The notes beneath the pieces were generated by a model. The model worked only from the letters and a program-made list of their open reading frames with translations. It was not told the DNA's origin and did not search any database. DNA of 64,000 bases, from the NCBI RefSeq assembly GCF_000585355.1, contig NZ_KK073873.1:522703-586702 (forward strand), given 5' to 3'. The stretch comes from Xylanibacter oryzae DSM 17970. GTDB lineage: Bacteria > Bacteroidota > Bacteroidia > Bacteroidales > Bacteroidaceae. Positions 60,278 through 64,000 of the stretch are shown in pieces. Within the stretch, counting starts at the first letter, position 1; each line of letters opens with the position of its first letter. The translations under genes were made by a program, and so were the position numbers.

Positions 60278-61180
60278 CTACAAAACACATGCCATGCAAA
60301 GACTGTAGAATTTCGTCTCAGCACTATCACTTCTCGAAGTTAAAACAACAGGACATAGCGTCCCCATTAGCAAGCCTGCAATCTCTGCGTGTGCAAATAA
60401 TGTAACTGACTTGTAGAAGGCGTTACCTGATTCTATATCTGGGAAAATAAGTACATCGGCATCTCCGTCAATAGGTGACTTGATTCCTTTAATCTCCATA
60501 CTAGACTTATTACACGCAACACTCACATCTAACGGACCGTCTACCACTGAGTTTTGAAAACCACCGGCCTTGTAACGTTCCACTATTTTTGCATAATCTA
60601 CAGAAACGGGGAACTTCGGACTGACTTTCTCCGTACAATGAATCATTGCGATATGGGGCTTAGCAATGCCGAATTCATGACAAACATTAATAGAATAATC
60701 AATCATTGACACTCGTTGCTCAAGTGTAGGATTCGGAATCACAGCTGCATCCGAGATAAAAAGCAATTTTTCATAACTTGGTATCTGCATTACAGCTAGA
60801 TGGGTGACGACATTACCACGTGGCAACAGGCCCTCATCCTTGTTTAGAATGGCATGCAACAATACATCTGTGTTGATGATACCCTTCATCAGTATATCCG
60901 CATTACCTTCCCTAATCAAAGAGACAGCTTTTCGCGCCGCCTCCTCACTGTTTTTGACATTAACGGTTGTGATATATGGACTTGCATTGTCCAAGTCAAA
61001 AGAATTTTTATACTTTGTAGTTTCACCTACAAGAATGAATTCAGCAAAGCCTTCATTTATACCTCGTTCTATGGCAGAAAAAGAATGGGCGTCATAGCCA
61101 CAGACGACCGCAACTTTTTTGCGTGACGTACACATCTTAAGATGGGCAGTCATTTGTTTGAATGTCTTTATTTGTTCCAT
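60278..61180 (-). CDS. ptb: phosphate butyryltransferase
   Basis: This 300-residue enzyme transfers acyl groups between CoA and phosphate, feeding Buk. It belongs to the phosphate acetyl/butyryl transferase family: VAVVCGYDAHSFSAIERGI, DILMKGIINTDVLLHA and FPVSVDYAKI are visible, and the C-terminal PVVLTSRSDSAETKFYSLCM is characteristic. The pair lets the cell gain ATP from butyryl- or isobutyryl-CoA. A near-consensus promoter (GATATTTG, minus 61192-61185) precedes it. Confidence 0.93.
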   Translation of the reverse strand: MEQIKTFKQMTAHLKMCTSRKKVAVVCGYDAHSFSAIERGINEGFAEFILVGETTKYKNSFDLDNASPYITTVNVKNSEEAARKAVSLIREGNADILMKGIINTDVLLHAILNKDEGLLPRGNVVTHLAVMQIPSYEKLLFISDAAVIPNPTLEQRVSMIDYSINVCHEFGIAKPHIAMIHCTEKVSPKFPVSVDYAKIVERYKAGGFQNSVVDGPLDVSVACNKSSMEIKGIKSPIDGDADVLIFPDIESGNAFYKSVTLFAHAEIAGLLMGTLCPVVLTSRSDSAETKFYSLCMACVL

Positions 61181-61243
61181 GATGCAAATATCATAAAAAA
61201 AATAATATTAAAATCATTTTTATGCATTTTTTTAATGAGTCAA

Positions 61244-62437
61244 TTATACAAGTGTAGTATTTTCATTGTTTAATGTGATTTTCCATTGATTCATTATAGA
61301 TATTATTGAGGCGTGTGTTCTAGAAAATTCAAATGCGTTGATACTTGTTTCTTTTAAATTCATTAAAGAAGAAACTTTGGTCATTTTATTACAAAGAGAA
61401 AAAACATTCTCATTTTCATATAGATAGCAGAAATCCTTTTCACTGAGAAATTCTCTACATACAGGTATGTCAGATGCTATTATAGGCAATCCATGTGCTA
61501 ATGCTTCCATTATTACAAGCGGAAATCCTTCCCAACGTGAACTTAATATAAACACGCTTGCTGCTGAATAGTATGATTGAATATCCTTTGTAAAAGGGCG
61601 TATTTTTATTCTGTCCTGTAACTCTTTTGCTGTTATTAAATCTAGCAAATTATCTTTTTCAGGACCATCTCCAACAATGTCTAATGTCCATTCACTATTG
61701 CTTTTCGCAAATTCCGCAAAGGCATTAATTAGAATATCAAAGCCTTTGTGCATTGGCGATAAACGTCCAACAGCAAGAAATTTTTTAGCATCTGTGTCGC
61801 ATCTTTTTCCAGGTACAATGGTCAGGGGGTTATATATAACATTTGTTTTCAAGCCTAATCTATCTTTAAAAAGGTTTGCATCCGTTTTTGTAAGAACTAC
61901 TATTTCGTCAAGCCTTTCCATTTGATATTTGAAGTGCCATTTTATACCATCTAAATATGCCGGTTCTTTTTCAAAAAAAGCATAATAAGAATTATGCATC
62001 CACCCTATAACTTTTTTTGCATTTAGCTGCTTTCTTATAGTAGCCAATTTTATAGATAGAAAAGCATGCACACCTATTACGACATCAGCATCTATTTCAT
62101 TTAATTTGCTAATAAGTTCTTTTCTTTGCTTTCTAGGGAAAGAACTTTTAGCATATATGTTAGAAGCACAACGTCCATTTAGTTGGGCTTTCTTGTATGC
62201 CCAGCTATATGACTTATGTATATAGTTCGAAAGTTTATTAATTTCTACGAAGCTGAAAAAAACGATATTAACATTATTGTTTTTAAGCTCGTATATGTCA
62301 TTACTAGCCAATAGAGGATCATCTAGGGTAAGTATTGTCACATCGTTACTCTTTGCCAGTTCTTTTGCTATTACAGCTAATACACGCTGGACTCCGCCGA
62401 AACTAAAGATAGAATCACAAAAGAAACATATTTTCAT
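61244..62437 (-). CDS. GT4-family glycosyltransferase
   Basis: This 397-residue GT-B protein starts MKICFFCDSIFSFGGVQRVL, the donor-free side loop typical of GT4. The C-terminal Rossmann domain has AVGRLSPMHKGFDILINAF and the EX7E-type segment SRWEGFPLVIMEALAHGLP. It likely adds a hexose to a surface polysaccharide or O-antigen precursor. It is the last gene of a run of three overlapping glycosyltransferase genes (4-bp overlap with the preceding one). The acceptor is unknown. Confidence 0.9.
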   Translation of the reverse strand: MKICFFCDSIFSFGGVQRVLAVIAKELAKSNDVTILTLDDPLLASNDIYELKNNNVNIVFFSFVEINKLSNYIHKSYSWAYKKAQLNGRCASNIYAKSSFPRKQRKELISKLNEIDADVVIGVHAFLSIKLATIRKQLNAKKVIGWMHNSYYAFFEKEPAYLDGIKWHFKYQMERLDEIVVLTKTDANLFKDRLGLKTNVIYNPLTIVPGKRCDTDAKKFLAVGRLSPMHKGFDILINAFAEFAKSNSEWTLDIVGDGPEKDNLLDLITAKELQDRIKIRPFTKDIQSYYSAASVFILSSRWEGFPLVIMEALAHGLPIIASDIPVCREFLSEKDFCYLYENENVFSLCNKMTKVSSLMNLKETSINAFEFSRTHASIISIMNQWKITLNNENTTLV

Positions 62438-63597
62438 ATATTGGTATTATTTGCAAGTTCATTAAATAAATCTATCCATTGAGTCATTATTTTTTCTTTG
62501 TCGTATCTTTTAGCAGATTCTCTGGCTCTAATTCCCATTTCCTTGCGCTCCTTATCATGAGTAATCATCCATTCCATTTTTTCAGCAAGATCATCAACGT
62601 CACCATTTTTTGCCAGTAATCCATCAACTCCATCCGTTATTATTTCGTCAGGACCGCAAGGACAGTTGAAGGAAACACATGGGCGTCCACATGACATAGC
62701 TTCTGCTAATACAAGTCCAAAACCTTCTGCTCGAGAGCTTAATACAAGAAACTCGCTATTCATGTATTCTTTATAAATGTATCGTGTCGGTTCTTTTATA
62801 AAAATGCTATTGCTTACATTGCATTTTATAATTTCATTATCAAGGAATTCTTTTAAATATCCTTCACCGTAAATTTCAATATACCAGTCTTTATGATTTT
62901 GATTTATCATAGTCCATGCTTTGATTAACAGATCGAATCCTTTCTGAGGTTCAAGCCTTCCTACACATATTATTTTATGACTATCCACTAAAGAATTAAA
63001 TTCTTTAGGATAATTAGTTATTGAATTAGTTATAATAGATACGTTTTGTGAATATTTACTCCAATACAGACTATCTTGTTTCGTTAAAACCACAATTCTA
63101 TCAAAATATTTTATAAATTTCATATTCTTGTGATTAATATATGTACGTATTATTTTATTTATTATATTATTACCGTGTATATTGTCTTCTAATAAAAATG
63201 GCAGGCTGACATGGCTCTCTAATATTACTTTGCAATGTGGTTTTACAGCATTCAATATTTGTTTGAAGTTGTGTATTGAATATGTATTACAAATAAATAA
63301 GTTCGGTTTTATATCATTTACAATATGCTCTAGTTCTCTATTAAATTTTATATTCATTTTTTGATGAAGGTATATCCTTTTGAATATTCTATATTTATAT
63401 AAAGTGAAAAAACGAGTATTTAAATCATAATGTTTTATATTTTTTTCTAGTTCAAATGAAAATGCGTGATTACCTTGTTCAAATGTAATTATATAAATAT
63501 TATAACCATGTTTGGATAAATAATTCATTTTATCCACAATAATTCGTTCGGTTCCAGCTAAAATAGCGATTGAGTTTATTATATATATTATTTTCAT
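62434..63597 (-). CDS. GT4-family glycosyltransferase (paralog 1)
   Basis: This 387-residue GT-B enzyme has the N-terminal SIAILAGTERIIVDKMNYLS, and the C-terminal CVGRLEPQKGFDLLIKAW and SSRAEGFGLVLAEAMSCG. It overlaps its neighbours on both sides by 4 bp. Its C-terminal domain is closely similar to that of the next gene (63594-64000), including an identical 38-bp segment, so the two arose by duplication. The codon use is AT-rich, as in many surface polysaccharide genes. Confidence 0.9.
   Translation of the reverse strand: MKIIYIINSIAILAGTERIIVDKMNYLSKHGYNIYIITFEQGNHAFSFELEKNIKHYDLNTRFFTLYKYRIFKRIYLHQKMNIKFNRELEHIVNDIKPNLFICNTYSIHNFKQILNAVKPHCKVILESHVSLPFLLEDNIHGNNIINKIIRTYINHKNMKFIKYFDRIVVLTKQDSLYWSKYSQNVSIITNSITNYPKEFNSLVDSHKIICVGRLEPQKGFDLLIKAWTMINQNHKDWYIEIYGEGYLKEFLDNEIIKCNVSNSIFIKEPTRYIYKEYMNSEFLVLSSRAEGFGLVLAEAMSCGRPCVSFNCPCGPDEIITDGVDGLLAKNGDVDDLAEKMEWMITHDKERKEMGIRARESAKRYDKEKIMTQWIDLFNELANNTNI
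62690..62727. repeat. 38-bp direct repeat, copy 1 (in GT4 paralog 1)
   Basis: This segment is identical over 38 bp to 63838-63875 and encodes EGFGLVLAEAMSC in both genes. Flanking bases differ. Confidence 0.9.
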
Positions 63598-64000
63598 AGT
63601 GTTAAATCATTAAAAAGCTTTATCCATATTGGCATTATACTTCCCTCTTTGAATCTTAGTGCAGAAACTTTTGCCTTTGATCCCATTTCTATACGTTTAT
63701 CTTCGTTCTCGATAAGATAACATATTTTTTCGGCTAATATTTTTATGTTTCCCTCTTTTGTTAACAGTCCGTTAACTCCATCTTCGATAATATCCTTAGG
63801 TCCACATGGACAGTCAAATGAAATAACAGGCAGCCCGCATGACATAGCTTCTGCTAATACAAGTCCAAAACCTTCATATCTAGAACTCATAATGAATAAT
63901 GAGCTTTCTTTATACTTTGAATATATATCTTCAGTTGCGTTATTAAACTTTATATTTTCAACTCCATTGATTTTGGCATAGTCTACAAAATAATCATTTT
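63594..64000 (-). CDS. GT4-family glycosyltransferase (paralog 2, 5' end outside window)
   Basis: The frame is open to the right edge, so the ATG at 63890 is internal. The visible C-terminal domain reads NIKFNNATEDIYSKYKESS followed by SSRYEGFGLVLAEAMSCGLP and CPCGPKDIIEDGVNGLL. It matches paralog 1 along its whole visible length. The stop overlaps the paralog 1 start by 4 bp (ATGA). Confidence 0.88.
   Translation of the reverse strand, partial: NDYFVDYAKINGVENIKFNNATEDIYSKYKESSLFIMSSRYEGFGLVLAEAMSCGLPVISFDCPCGPKDIIEDGVNGLLTKEGNIKILAEKICYLIENEDKRIEMGSKAKVSALRFKEGSIMPIWIKLFNDLTL
63838..63875. repeat. 38-bp direct repeat, copy 2 (in GT4 paralog 2)
   Basis: Identical to 62690-62727, same orientation, 1,148 bp apart. 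See the GT4 paralog entries. Confidence 0.9.

Noticed and set aside
1-64000. CRISPR array, prophage, insertion sequence or rRNA.
   Set aside because: No spaced short repeats, transposase, integrase or rRNA-like sequence was recognised.

Overview
The window is chromosomal DNA of a Bacteroidales bacterium, most likely of the Prevotella group. The base composition is AT-rich and Shine-Dalgarno sites are mostly absent. Many genes are preceded by the Bacteroidetes promoter type (TTTG, about 19-20 bp, TAnnTTTG). Gene orders such as trpBEGDCFA, ilvD-ilvB-ilvN-thioesterase-ilvC and buk-ptb fit this group. Species identity cannot be fixed from the sequence alone. No phage, insertion sequence, CRISPR array or rRNA was seen; the one tRNA gene is tRNA-Cys(GCA).

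Layout. 1-1371: end of an aromatic amino acid operon (DAHP synthase/chorismate mutase, tyrA) closed by a strong terminator. 1372-2253: EamA exporter. 2357-7575: apparent seven-gene unit ffh, folD, a 59-residue TPR protein, korDABC. 7679-10528: GH51 arabinofuranosidase and a FeoB-associated Cys-rich protein. 10533-12560: tRNA-Cys, a YkvA-like protein and an OmpA-family protein. 12661-15630: cobU-cobT-cobS-cobC, the lower-ligand assembly branch of cobalamin synthesis. 15632-22339 (minus): trpBEGDCFA, preceded by a newly read 20-codon leader peptide with three tandem Trp codons and an attenuator hairpin. 22366-24797 (minus): thioesterase and a GHMP kinase/nucleotidyltransferase fusion. 24815-28360: glmS and aldA.

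28455-40050 is the carbohydrate core, a complete beta-mannan degradation locus: GH5 mannanase, then GH27 alpha-galactosidase, CE7 esterase, GH3 glucosidase, GH26 mannanase, GH130 mannosylglucose phosphorylase, GPH symporter and AGE-type 2-epimerase. Side groups are removed, the backbone is cut to mannobiose, mannobiose is epimerised to mannosylglucose, and this is phosphorolysed. There is no SusC/SusD pair and no regulator gene here. The two promoters share an ungapped, equally spaced upstream module of about 80 bp, a candidate operator of the mannan regulon.

40069-50500: a second, TrpB2-type tryptophan synthase beta chain (minus), an orphan TonB-dependent receptor, and the branched-chain amino acid cluster. 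50487-57000 (minus): recJ-recQ and two peptidases. 57089-61180: patatin-like phospholipase, a DUF805 gene interrupted by an in-frame TAA, trmD, buk and ptb. 61244-64000 (minus): three overlapping GT4 glycosyltransferase genes, two of them close paralogs, at the end of a surface-polysaccharide cluster that continues past the window.

The observations most worth following are the trp leader/attenuator, the shared mannan promoter module, the interrupted DUF805 gene, the kinase/nucleotidyltransferase fusion, and three places where a promoter is embedded in the preceding gene's terminator.
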